The position numbers and the translations under genes were made by a program. 64,000 nt of DNA, taken from contig NZ_QDFV01000004.1 in NCBI RefSeq assembly GCF_003075395.1, forward strand, positions 186,399 to 250,398. The letters are read 5' to 3'. Below the pieces are notes generated by a model. It searched no databases, was not told where the DNA came from, and saw only the letters and a program-made list of their open reading frames with translations. Of this stretch, positions 18,474 through 26,663 are shown one piece after another. The DNA comes from Microbacterium sp. TPD7012 (GTDB taxonomy: Bacteria; Actinomycetota; Actinomycetes; Actinomycetales; Microbacteriaceae). Numbering within the stretch: the first letter of the stretch is position 1; each line of letters opens with the position of its first letter.

Positions 18474-19130
18474 TCAGGACGCGACGATCCCGTCGATCCA
18501 CTTGGTGAGGAACAGACGCACGTCGGCGAGCTCCTCCTCGGAGATGCTGTGCGTCAGCCCCGTGTAGACGCGGCCGGAGAGCTCGGAGTGGTCGGGCAGC
18601 CACTGGGCGGTGTGGTCGATCAGGGCGGGAGGGATGACGTCGTCGTTCGTTCCGCGGCCCCAGAAGACGGCGGGGCGCAGCTCCCGGAGCTCCTCATCGC
18701 GGGGGAGTGGCCCGGGCGACGCGTAGCCGCTCAGCGCCACGATCGCGCCGAAGCGCTCCGGCGCGAGGCGGAGGGTCTGCAGCGCGACCGCAGCCCCCTG
18801 CGAGAAGCCGAGCAGTGCGACCGAGGGGGCGTCGCCGACCGCGGTCTCGAGCCAGCGCAGGAACGCTTCGGCCGCGGATGTCACCGCGTCGGGGCTCCGG
18901 CCGTCGAGTCCTTCGATCGGATACCACGAGCGGCCGGGCATCGGCCACGGCGGTGCGAGGGGAGCCGCGACGGATGCCACGGCGATGCCGTCGGGCAGGT
19001 AGGGGACGAGGCCGAACAGGTCGTGCTCGTCGGCGCCGTAGCCGTGCAGGAGCACGAGCAGCGGCATCCGTCCTCGTTCTTCGGACGACCATCTCGTCGC
19101 GGCGTCGTCGATCGTCAGGTTCTCGCTCAC
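18474..19130 (-). CDS. Alpha/beta-hydrolase, phospholipase/carboxylesterase family
   Basis: A 218-aa cytoplasmic esterase of the YpfH/carboxylesterase-2 type. The oxyanion region is LLVLLHGYGADEHDLFGLVPYL, the nucleophile elbow LLGFSQGAAVA (Ser), the acid Asp lies in GTNDDVIPPALI and the catalytic His in GLTHSISEEEL. It starts at GTG 19130 (SENLTIDDAATRW), with AGGA upstream. Its substrate is unknown. It diverges from the NUDIX-like gene at 19202 across 71 bp. Confidence 0.85.
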   Translation of the reverse strand: MSENLTIDDAATRWSSEERGRMPLLVLLHGYGADEHDLFGLVPYLPDGIAVASVAAPLAPPWPMPGRSWYPIEGLDGRSPDAVTSAAEAFLRWLETAVGDAPSVALLGFSQGAAVALQTLRLAPERFGAIVALSGYASPGPLPRDEELRELRPAVFWGRGTNDDVIPPALIDHTAQWLPDHSELSGRVYTGLTHSISEEELADVRLFLTKWIDGIVAS

Positions 19131-19201
19131 ACCGACATCCTGCCAGCGGCATCCGACGCGCCCCACCTCGCACGGTCAGGCGCGGCTGGTAGAAAGGACA
19201 C

Positions 19202-19807
19202 ATGTCCGTCCGCACACCTGATCCCGACCCGGAACCCGAAGACGACGGTCTCGGCGCCTTCCGCGATGCGAATCCGTCGGCACCCCGCTCGAATCCCGGG
19301 TGGCTGAGCGACATCGAGCTCGAAGAGGCGCGTCGGCATCTGCCGATGCTCTACGTCGAGGCGATCCCGGTGCGCACCGACGGGTCCGGGCAGGTGACCG
19401 AGATCGGCATCCTGCTGCGTTCGACGCCGATGGGCGAGATGACCCGCACGATCGTGTCCGGTCGAGTGCGCTTCGGCGAGACGATCCGCGACGCGCTCTT
19501 CCGTCACGTCGAGAACGACCTCGGCCCGATGGCGTTCCCGCTGCTCCCGCCGCAGCCGCTGCCGTTCACGGTGGCGGAGTACTTCCCCATCCCGGGCGTG
19601 AGCGCATACCACGACGACCGTCAGCACGCGGTGTCGCTGGCGTTCGTCGTGCCGGTGACGGGCACCTGCGAGCCGCGTCAGGACGCGCTCGAGGTGACCT
19701 GGTTCCCGCCGGAGGCCGCGGCATCCGACGCGGTCGCCGCCGAGATGGAGGGCGGCCGCGGCACGCTCATCCGCCTGGCTCTCGCGAACCTCGGGCTGCT
19801 GCGCTAG
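19202..19807 (+). CDS. NUDIX-like protein, DUF4916 family
   Basis: A 201-aa protein. After an acidic, Pro-rich N-terminus (TPDPDPEPEDDGLGAFRDANP) it carries a NUDIX-like core: WLSDIELEEARRHLPMLYVEAIPVRTD, then VSGRVRFGETIRDALFRHVENDLG in the place of the Nudix box, and HAVSLAFVVPVTG. The box deviates from GX5EX7REUXEEXGU in having RHVENDLG, so hydrolase activity is uncertain. This matches the actinobacterial DUF4916 proteins as I recall them. The ATG at 19202 follows AGAAAGGACAC. Confidence 0.78.
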   Translation: MSVRTPDPDPEPEDDGLGAFRDANPSAPRSNPGWLSDIELEEARRHLPMLYVEAIPVRTDGSGQVTEIGILLRSTPMGEMTRTIVSGRVRFGETIRDALFRHVENDLGPMAFPLLPPQPLPFTVAEYFPIPGVSAYHDDRQHAVSLAFVVPVTGTCEPRQDALEVTWFPPEAAASDAVAAEMEGGRGTLIRLALANLGLLR

Positions 19808-19894
19808 CCACACCGAACGCGCCGTCTGCGGCCCTGCCTCTCGCGTGATGACGGGAGGAGAAGGGGCCTCTTCGTCGTGCGACTCTTGCGCCGG

Positions 19895-19931
19895 TTGAAC
19901 TAATGGGCTAGAAAGTAGACCATTAGTCCAA
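19895..19931. promoter_or_regulatory. Inverted-repeat operator ahead of the amine catabolic operon
   Basis: TTGAACTAATGG (19895-19906) and CCATTAGTCCAA (19920-19931) form 12-bp arms with a single mismatch around a 13-bp spacer. The element is AT-rich and lies 20 bp before the permease start. GntR/FadR regulators bind inverted repeats; the operon ends with such a regulator, so autogenous control at this site is inferred. Confidence 0.65.
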
Positions 19932-19950
19932 TCGGCAAAAGGATGTTCGC

Positions 19951-21435
19951 ATGGATGCTTCGACAACGACGTCGCGCAGCGCAGGAACAGCACAGGACCG
20001 CAGCCTCCGCGGAAACCTCGGGGCGGTCTCGGTCACCTTCATGGTGATCGCCGCGGCGGCGCCGCTCACGGTGGTCGGCGGCCTGGTGCCGATCGGCTAT
20101 CTCGTGGGGAACGGCATCGGCTTCCCGGTCATGTTCCTCGTCGCCACCGTGATCCTGCTGCTTTTCTCGGTGGGTCTCACGGCGATGAGCCGCTATCTCC
20201 CCAAGGCGGGCTCGTTCTTCGTCTTCGCCACGCACGGACTCGGTCGTACCCCGGGCCTCGCCACGGCGTACCTCGCCCTCATCTGCTACACGACCGTGCA
20301 GATCGCGGTGTTCTCCTACCTGGGGGCGACGATCAGCTCCAGCATCGCCCTCCTGGGCGGCCCCGAGATCCCGTGGTGGCTGCTCACGCTCGCCACCGTG
20401 GCGATCGTCGGCGCGCTCGGGTACCGGCAGATCGAGCTCAGCTCCCGCGTGCTCGTGGTCGTGCTGCTCGCCGAGATCGGCATCGTGGTGCTGCTCGGCA
20501 TCGTGATCCTGGTCACCGGGGGAGCGGAGGGCGTGACCTACGGCTCGTTCCTGCTCGAGAACGTGCTCTCGGGCGCTCCCGCCCTCGGCCTCATGTTCGC
20601 CATCGCGAGCTTCATCGGGTTCGAGTCGACGGTCGTCTACCGTGACGAGGTGCGCACGCCGGAACGCACGATCCCGCGCGCCACCTACGCTTCCGCGATC
20701 GTCATCGGCGTGTTCTACGCTTTCGCAGCCTGGGCGATCGTGATCGGCGTCGGCGAAGGCGCGATCATCGACGAGGCGGCCGCCGACCCCACGACGCTGA
20801 TCGCCCGCGTGACCGAACAGTACCTCGGCCCGGTCGGCTCGATCGCCGTCGCCATCCTGTTCCTCGGCAGCATGTTCGCGGCGGTCCTGTCCCTGCACAA
20901 CGTGCTGACCCGCTACCACCACGCGATGGCGAACGCCCGCGTGCTGCCGCACCGCGTCGGCGCCGTCCACCGGCACCACGGCTCACCGCACGTCGCCTCG
21001 ATCGTGCAGGTGGCGACCTCCGGCCTCGCGATCATCGTGCTCGCGCTGATCGGCTTCGCGCCGGAGAACATCTTCGCCTGGTTCGCCGGTATCGGGACGC
21101 TCGCGATCGTCATCCTCATGGCGGTCACCTGCCTCGCGGTCGTCGTGTACTTCGGCCGCACGCGCCAGCTGCGGAGCCCGTGGCACACCGTGATCGCTCC
21201 GACCCTGGGCTTCCTCGGGCTGGCCGTCTCCGCCGTGCTCATCGCCGCCAACTTCCCCCTGCTCGTGAGCGACGTCGATGCAGAGGGGAACCCCGCCTGG
21301 GGGCCGATCAGCGTCACGCTGGTGGCCGTCGTCGTCCTCGCGCCCGTGATCGGCCTCGTGCAGGCCGCCGTCATGCGGGCGAAGGCCCCCGAGGCGTACG
21401 CGCAGATAATGCGTCGCTTCGACGAGAACGCCTGA
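19951..21435 (+). CDS. APC-superfamily amino acid/polyamine permease
   Basis: A 494-aa transporter with about 12 hydrophobic helices. It begins after a short polar N-terminus with LRGNLGAVSVTFMVIAAAAPLTVVGG, the helix-1 motif of APC importers. FIGFESTVVYRDEVRTPERTIPRA is the conserved loop with the FE signature. It is the first gene of the gamma-glutamylation operon, so it probably imports the amine or amino alcohol degraded by the enzymes that follow. The C-terminus is short and cytoplasmic. Confidence 0.88.
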   Translation: MDASTTTSRSAGTAQDRSLRGNLGAVSVTFMVIAAAAPLTVVGGLVPIGYLVGNGIGFPVMFLVATVILLLFSVGLTAMSRYLPKAGSFFVFATHGLGRTPGLATAYLALICYTTVQIAVFSYLGATISSSIALLGGPEIPWWLLTLATVAIVGALGYRQIELSSRVLVVVLLAEIGIVVLLGIVILVTGGAEGVTYGSFLLENVLSGAPALGLMFAIASFIGFESTVVYRDEVRTPERTIPRATYASAIVIGVFYAFAAWAIVIGVGEGAIIDEAAADPTTLIARVTEQYLGPVGSIAVAILFLGSMFAAVLSLHNVLTRYHHAMANARVLPHRVGAVHRHHGSPHVASIVQVATSGLAIIVLALIGFAPENIFAWFAGIGTLAIVILMAVTCLAVVVYFGRTRQLRSPWHTVIAPTLGFLGLAVSAVLIAANFPLLVSDVDAEGNPAWGPISVTLVAVVVLAPVIGLVQAAVMRAKAPEAYAQIMRRFDENA

Positions 21436-21464
21436 CCCAGGCCCCCGACCACTGCAGACGAAGG

Positions 21465-22238
21465 ATGGAAATCATCGGCACCTCCGCCCTGGCCCGCCCC
21501 CTGATCGGCATCTCCGGTCGACGACTGCGGGGCTCCGCGATCGGCGCACCGCACGGCTTCGCCGACGCGCCGCTCGAGGCATATCTCAGCGAGTACTCGA
21601 CATCCGTCCTCCACGCCGGCGGCCTGCCGGTGCACCTACCGATGGATGCTGCGCCGGCGGAGCTCGTCGAACGCCTCGAGGGCGTCGTGATCGTCGGCGG
21701 CGACGATGTGGACCCGCGCCGCTACGGTCGGACGCCGGGACCGTTCACGCCGCAGATCGATCCGCAGCGTGATGAGTTCGAGGCCGGACTCATCGAGGCC
21801 GCGATCGACGGAGCCGTCCCTCTGCTGGGCGTCTGCCGCGGCGCGCAGCTCCTCAACGTCGTCCGCGGCGGCACGCTCCATCCGCACCTCGCTTACGGCG
21901 ACGGAGAGTCGCACGGCTCGTACGCCTACCCCCGTGCGCACCGCGTGCACGACGTGCACACGGCAGCGGGCAGCGTCGCGCACGCCCTCTACGGAGAGAC
22001 GACACGGGTCAACTCGTTCCACCATCAGGCCGTCGACGTGCCGGGGAGCGGGATCGTGGTGACCGGCTGGGCGCCGGACGGCATCGTCGAGGCCATCGAG
22101 CTCGAGGGATTCCCGGTCGTCGGGGTGCAGTGGCATCCGGAGGTCTTCGGGACCGATCCCGTCTTCGGCTGGCTGGTCGATCAGGCAGCCGCCCGCGCGA
22201 CGCGCGGCGTCGCGTCCGCCACGCAGAACGTCGCCTAG
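21465..22238 (+). CDS. Gamma-glutamyl hydrolase, class I GATase-like (PuuD type)
   Basis: A 257-aa peptidase C26 family enzyme expected to cleave the gamma-glutamyl group from the oxidised product in the last step of the pathway. The nucleophile Cys is in LLGVCRGAQLLNVVRGG and the His/Glu pair in VQWHPEVFG. The family motif GGDDVDPRRYG near residue 75 is present. The ATG at 21465 follows AAGG closely. It lies 29 bp after the permease and 71 bp before the SDR gene; that second gap holds four 16-bp repeats. Confidence 0.88.
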   Translation: MEIIGTSALARPLIGISGRRLRGSAIGAPHGFADAPLEAYLSEYSTSVLHAGGLPVHLPMDAAPAELVERLEGVVIVGGDDVDPRRYGRTPGPFTPQIDPQRDEFEAGLIEAAIDGAVPLLGVCRGAQLLNVVRGGTLHPHLAYGDGESHGSYAYPRAHRVHDVHTAAGSVAHALYGETTRVNSFHHQAVDVPGSGIVVTGWAPDGIVEAIELEGFPVVGVQWHPEVFGTDPVFGWLVDQAAARATRGVASATQNVA

Positions 22239-22240
22239 GC

Positions 22241-22304
22241 GTCACCGAACACAGTCGTCACCGAACACAGTCGTCACCGAACACGGTCGTCACCGAACAG
22301 GGAG
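22241..22304. repeat. Four 16-bp tandem repeats between two operon genes
   Basis: Units GTCACCGAACACAGTC at 22241 and 22257 (identical), GTCACCGAACACGGTC at 22273, and GTCACCGAACAGGGAG at 22289, whose end provides the RBS of the following SDR gene. The unit length is 16 bp, as in the unrelated array at 18175-18318. Confidence 0.9.
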
Positions 22305-22309
22305 AAGAA

Positions 22310-23074
22310 ATGCGACACGCAGACAAGAACGCCTTCATCACCGGCGCAGGCTCCGGAATCGGACGGGAGACGGCCCTCCGCCTCGCGAGCGAGGGCGCCC
22401 GGGTTCTCGTCACCGACGTCTCGGCAGACGGTGCGGCCGAGACCGTACGCCTCATCGAGGAAGCCGGTGGCACCGCCCTCGCCGCCGTGGTCGACGTGCG
22501 GTCGCGGGACCAGATCCGCGCCGCCGTCGAGCGCGCCCGTGAGGAATGGGGAGCGCTGCACCTGCTGATCAACAACGCCGGCGTCGTGACGGAGCACTCG
22601 TTCGAGACCCTCACGGAGGAGGCATGGGACTTCGTCTTCGACATCAACCTCAAGGGGCAGTTCCTCGTCGCCCAGGAGATCGCCCCGCTCATCGCCGAAT
22701 CCGGCGGCGGCGCGATCGTGAACCTCTCCACGGTCGAGGCTCTCGTCGTCGTGACGAGCACCGGCACCGCGCAGCCGCACTACAACGCGAGCAAGGGCGG
22801 GGTGCCCATGCTCACCAAGGCTCTGGCGGTCGAGCTCGCCGCGAAGAACATCCGCGTCAACTGCGTCGCGCCTGGCCCCATCGCCACCGACTTCTTCGAC
22901 TACGAGAGCGTCACGAGCGACGAGGCACTGGAGTTCATGAAGCAGCGCCTCCTCGTGCCCCGGGTCGGGCTCCCCGCCGACATCGCGTCGGCCGTATCCT
23001 GGCTGCTCAGCGACGAGGCGTCCTGGATCGACGGCATCCAGCTCCCTGTCGACGGAGGGTGGCTGACACGATGA
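22310..23074 (+). CDS. Short-chain dehydrogenase/reductase in the gamma-glutamylation operon
   Basis: A 254-aa classical SDR. The NAD(P) motif is ITGAGSGIGRETA, the NNAG motif LINNAGVV, and the active site is Ser in VNLSTVEA with YNASK (Tyr and Lys). It ends in the usual SWIDGIQLPVDGGW. Asp after beta-2 (VLVTDVSADG) favours NAD(H). The ATG at 22310 sits 5 nt after GGGAGAAG. It likely oxidises a gamma-glutamylated alcohol to the aldehyde used by the aldehyde dehydrogenase two genes on; this is inferred from context. The stop overlaps the ligase start. Confidence 0.88.
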   Translation: MRHADKNAFITGAGSGIGRETALRLASEGARVLVTDVSADGAAETVRLIEEAGGTALAAVVDVRSRDQIRAAVERAREEWGALHLLINNAGVVTEHSFETLTEEAWDFVFDINLKGQFLVAQEIAPLIAESGGGAIVNLSTVEALVVVTSTGTAQPHYNASKGGVPMLTKALAVELAAKNIRVNCVAPGPIATDFFDYESVTSDEALEFMKQRLLVPRVGLPADIASAVSWLLSDEASWIDGIQLPVDGGWLTR

Positions 23075-24444
23075 TCGATGATGTACGCCTCGCGCCCGAT
23101 GAGCTCGAGGCCGCCGGCATCCGCACGGTGATCGTCGCGACGCCCGACATGCAGGGTCGGCTCGTCGGCCGGCGCATCCCCGTCGAGGGGTTCGGCCGTG
23201 TGGTCGAGAACGGCGTCGACATCTGCACCTGCGCGTGGTCGTGGGACATCGAGCAGGGGCTCGAGCTGATCGACGCCAATCGGTTCGCCCTCTGCGGCAT
23301 GCACAACGGCGTGCCCGACGTGACGCTCATCCCCGATCTCGACACGCTCCGCCCCGCGGCGTGGCTCGAGGGCGTCGCGATCTGCCTCGCCGACCCGGTC
23401 GACGTGCATTCGCACGAGCCCATGCCGATCTCGCCGCGCGTGCTCCTGAAACAGGAGCTCGCGCGCATCCGGGAGAGGGGGCTCACCCCGCTCGCGGGGA
23501 CCGAGCTCGAGTTCTACCTGTTCCGCAATGATCCTCGGGAGCTTCGCCGTTCCGGCTTCCGCGACCTCGACCCGACCACCCTCACCCCCTCGGACTTCCT
23601 GATCCACGAGGGGAACCTCTACGAGCCGTTCTTCCAGAAGCTGCGCTCCGACCTCCGGGCCAGCGGCATCCTGGTCGAGACCGCGCAGAGCGAGTGGGGG
23701 CTCGGGCAGTGGGAGATGACGTTCGAGTACGGGGATCCGCTGGAGATGGCCGACCGGCACGCGCTCTACAAGCTGGCCGTGCGCGACACCGCGGCGCGCG
23801 CCGGGATGTCCGCGACGTTCATGGCCCGGCCGCTCAACGACCAGCCGGGGTCGTCCTGCCACGTGCACGTGTCGTTCGTGGACGAGCAGGGTGCGGCGGT
23901 GTTCTGGGACGAGTCGGCCGCGGATCACCTCAGCGGGCGGATGCGGGCGGCGATCGCCGGGGCGCTCGAGCACGCTCCCGCACTGATGGCGTGGTACGCC
24001 CCGACCGTGAACGCCTACCGCCGCAGCAACTCCGCGGACGTGGCGGGGAACGGGCGCACCTGGGGCTTCGACAACCGCACGACAACCGTGCGCGTGGTCG
24101 GGCACTCGCCGAAGGCCCTGCGGTTCGAGTTCCGCCTCCCCGGGGCCGACACGAACCCGTACTTCACCCTCACCGGGCTCCTGGCCTCTGCGCGGGACGG
24201 GATGGACAAGGAGACCGCGCTCGCGGACCCCGTGACCGGCAGCGCGTACGACCTGCCCGGCGACGGAGCGATGCCCGCGGACCCGCGTCAGGCAAGCATC
24301 CTGTTCGGCGAGAGTGCACTGGTGCGGGAGCTCCTCACTCCCGACGTCATCTCGCACCAGCAGGTCCTGCTCGAGCACGAGTGGACGACGTTCATGTCCC
24401 GCGTCACGGACTGGGACCTGCACCGCTACTTCGATCGGATCTGA
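23071..24444 (+). CDS. Glutamine-synthetase-like gamma-glutamyl-amine ligase
   Basis: A 457-aa type I glutamine synthetase fold (PuuA/GlnA3/GlnA4/IpuC group) that would couple glutamate to an amine using ATP. Motifs include the metal-ligand region AGTELEFYLF, SEWGLGQWEMTFEYGD, the ammonium/ATP region PGSSCHVHVSF, the NRxxxVR-like stretch YRRSNS and RFEFRLPGADTNPYFTLTGLL. The N-terminal beta-grasp part is short. It starts at 23071, overlapping the SDR stop (ATGA). The substrate is probably not ammonia, since hydrolase, dehydrogenases and permease surround it. The amine could be ethanolamine, an amino alcohol or a polyamine. Confidence 0.88.
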   Translation: MIDDVRLAPDELEAAGIRTVIVATPDMQGRLVGRRIPVEGFGRVVENGVDICTCAWSWDIEQGLELIDANRFALCGMHNGVPDVTLIPDLDTLRPAAWLEGVAICLADPVDVHSHEPMPISPRVLLKQELARIRERGLTPLAGTELEFYLFRNDPRELRRSGFRDLDPTTLTPSDFLIHEGNLYEPFFQKLRSDLRASGILVETAQSEWGLGQWEMTFEYGDPLEMADRHALYKLAVRDTAARAGMSATFMARPLNDQPGSSCHVHVSFVDEQGAAVFWDESAADHLSGRMRAAIAGALEHAPALMAWYAPTVNAYRRSNSADVAGNGRTWGFDNRTTTVRVVGHSPKALRFEFRLPGADTNPYFTLTGLLASARDGMDKETALADPVTGSAYDLPGDGAMPADPRQASILFGESALVRELLTPDVISHQQVLLEHEWTTFMSRVTDWDLHRYFDRI

Positions 24445-24445
24445 C

Positions 24446-25888
24446 ATGACCTACCCCGCCCTGCGCACCTGGATCGGCGGCGTCGCCGAGGAGAGCCCCG
24501 AGAGCGACGGCACGTGGCTGCACGACCCGAACACAGCGGAGCCGCTGGCCGCGTCGGCGTCGAGCACGCTCGAGCAGGTCGACCGCGCGGTGGCCGCCGC
24601 GCAGGAGGCGCATGACGACGCGCGCTGGCGCGGTCTCGCACCGGAGCGACGGGCCGAGAAGCTCATCGCCCTCGCCGACTGGCTCGACGAGCGCACCGAG
24701 GAGGTCGCCCGCCTCGATGCGCTCAACAGCGGCGTCCCGATCTCGGTCACGCGACTGTTCGGCGGGGCGAACGGCGCGACGCTGCGGGATGCCGCACAGC
24801 GCGCGGCGGCCGTCGGCGACGTGCGCGACCTGCCCTCCGCGCAGGGCGGCGTGCGGCTGCACCGGGTGCCGTGGGGTCCGACCGCGCTGATCCTGCCCTG
24901 GAACGCGCCGTCGGCGATGGCCGTCAAGAAGACGGCGTTCGCGCTCGCGGCGGGAGCGACCGTCGTGCTCAAGCCCTCGTCGTTCTCGCCGTGGAGCGCC
25001 CAGCTGCTGCTCGAGGGCGTGCACGCGGCGGGCATCCCCGACGGAGTGGTCGGGCTCGTGCAGGGCAGCGGAGGGATCGGACGCGCCCTGGTCGCGGACG
25101 AGCGGATCGCCGCGATCTCGATGACGGGATCCACGCCGACGGGCCGGGCGATCGCCGCGACGGCCGCCCCGCGCTTCGCCCGGCTGCAGCTGGAGCTCGG
25201 CTCCAACAACCCCGCCATCGTCCGCGCGGATGCCGACCTGGATGCTGCGGCGAAGGCGCTGACCGACGGCGTTCTCAAGCTGTCCGGCCAGTGGTGCGAG
25301 GCGCCGCGGCGCGTGCTCGTCGACCGGGCACGCCGCGACGAGCTGGCGGGACTGCTGATCGCCGAGTTCGGACGGCGCGCGATCGGATCGAGCCTCGACG
25401 ACGCGACCGAGGTGGGGCCCGTCGCCTTCGCCGGCCGCCGCGATGAGCTCGCCGCGCAACGGGATCGGCTGAGGGAGGCCGGCGCGGAGGTGCTGAGCGT
25501 CTCGCAGACCCCGGCGCAGGGCTGGTTCTTCGCGCCCACGGTGGCGGTGCTCGACGGGCCGGGTCTCGCCGACGAGGTGTTCGGACCGATGCTGCTCGTG
25601 GGCGGCTACGCCGACGAGGACGAAGCCGTCGCCCTCGCGAACACCGGCCAGGTCGGGCTCGCCGGCTACGTGTTCGGCGCCGACGAGGAGGCCGCGACCG
25701 CACTCGGCACCCGGCTCGTCGCAGGAGAGGTCAAGGTCAACGGCACGAGCGTTCTCGACATGTCGCCGGAATCGGCGCAGAGCTTCTTCGGCGCGAGCGG
25801 TCTCGGCGGGCACGGAGACGACGATGTGCTTGACTTCTTCGTAGGGAAGCAGGTCGTGGGCTCCGATCGCCCAGGGCTCCCCCTCTGA
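24446..25888 (+). CDS. NAD(P)-dependent aldehyde dehydrogenase
   Basis: A 480-aa ALDH-superfamily enzyme that would oxidise the gamma-glutamyl aldehyde to the acid. The Rossmann region is VPWGPTALILPWNAP and the active-site Glu lies in LQLELGSNNPAIV. The nucleophile Cys is in LSGQWCEAPRRVLV, within the usual GQxC context. EVFGPMLLVGGYADEDEAVALAN is a further family motif. It begins 2 bp after the ligase stop. Length and motifs are complete. Confidence 0.9.
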   Translation: MTYPALRTWIGGVAEESPESDGTWLHDPNTAEPLAASASSTLEQVDRAVAAAQEAHDDARWRGLAPERRAEKLIALADWLDERTEEVARLDALNSGVPISVTRLFGGANGATLRDAAQRAAAVGDVRDLPSAQGGVRLHRVPWGPTALILPWNAPSAMAVKKTAFALAAGATVVLKPSSFSPWSAQLLLEGVHAAGIPDGVVGLVQGSGGIGRALVADERIAAISMTGSTPTGRAIAATAAPRFARLQLELGSNNPAIVRADADLDAAAKALTDGVLKLSGQWCEAPRRVLVDRARRDELAGLLIAEFGRRAIGSSLDDATEVGPVAFAGRRDELAAQRDRLREAGAEVLSVSQTPAQGWFFAPTVAVLDGPGLADEVFGPMLLVGGYADEDEAVALANTGQVGLAGYVFGADEEAATALGTRLVAGEVKVNGTSVLDMSPESAQSFFGASGLGGHGDDDVLDFFVGKQVVGSDRPGLPL

Positions 25889-25902
25889 CCGGAGGAGTGC
25901 GG

Positions 25903-26625
25903 ATGAGCGAGCGTGACGACGCGCCGCACGACTTCTCCCGTGCGGTGCTGCAGCCCGTGTCCGGGTACCAGGCCGTCGCCGGTTTCCTGCGGCGCGAGAT
26001 GGCGCTCGGGCGCATCCGGCCCGGCGATCGACTTCCACCCGAGCGGCGGCTCTCCGAGCAGCTGGGCGTCTCGCGAGAGACCCTCCGGCAGGCCCTGCGC
26101 ATCCTCGAGGGGAGCGGTCAGATCGTGATCTCGCGCGGCGCTTCCGGCGGCGCGATCGTGCAGGATGCCGCACTGGACCCGCGGCTCATCCGCGAAGAGG
26201 TCCGCACGCGTTCAGGCGAGATCGGCGAGCTCACCGAGTTCCGCGCGATCGTCGAATCCGGCGGGGCGGCGCTGGCCGCTGTCCGCCGCAGCGAGGACGA
26301 TTTGGAGGCGATGGCGCAGGCTCAGCGCGACCTCGCGGAGGCCGCCACGAAGGCGGAGTCGCGCATCGCCGACACGGACTTCCACATCGCGCTCGCCGAG
26401 GCGTCGGGCAACTCCTTCGTGCGCGACGCGGTCGAGGAGGCGAGGGTGCGGATGTTCGAGCCCGTCGACCTGATCAGCTTCGACTTCGTGAAGGAGTCGA
26501 GCTGGGACGCGCACGAGCAGATCCTCGAGGCCGTGCGCCGTGGCGATGCCGTGGCTGCGGATGCCGCGATGCGCGCGCATCTGCAGACGACGCGCGAGGA
26601 GTTCACCCGCGTCGTCGAATCCTGA
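25903..26625 (+). CDS. GntR-family regulator, FadR/FCD subgroup
   Basis: A 240-aa repressor. The winged-helix domain (GYQAVAGFLRREMALGRIRPGDRLPPERRLSEQLGVSRETLRQALRILEGSG) is followed by an all-helical FCD ligand domain (residues about 100-235; metal/ligand residues in DTDFHIALAEASGN and DAHEQILEAVRRGD). The ATG at 25903 was chosen over the GTG at 25897 because GGAGGAG is then spaced by 5 nt. As the last gene of the operon it probably controls it through the inverted repeat at 19895-19931. Confidence 0.9.
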   Translation: MSERDDAPHDFSRAVLQPVSGYQAVAGFLRREMALGRIRPGDRLPPERRLSEQLGVSRETLRQALRILEGSGQIVISRGASGGAIVQDAALDPRLIREEVRTRSGEIGELTEFRAIVESGGAALAAVRRSEDDLEAMAQAQRDLAEAATKAESRIADTDFHIALAEASGNSFVRDAVEEARVRMFEPVDLISFDFVKESSWDAHEQILEAVRRGDAVAADAAMRAHLQTTREEFTRVVES

Positions 26626-26663
26626 CGCGCCGCGGGCCGGCCTGAGCCGCGAGGGCCGTGGGC

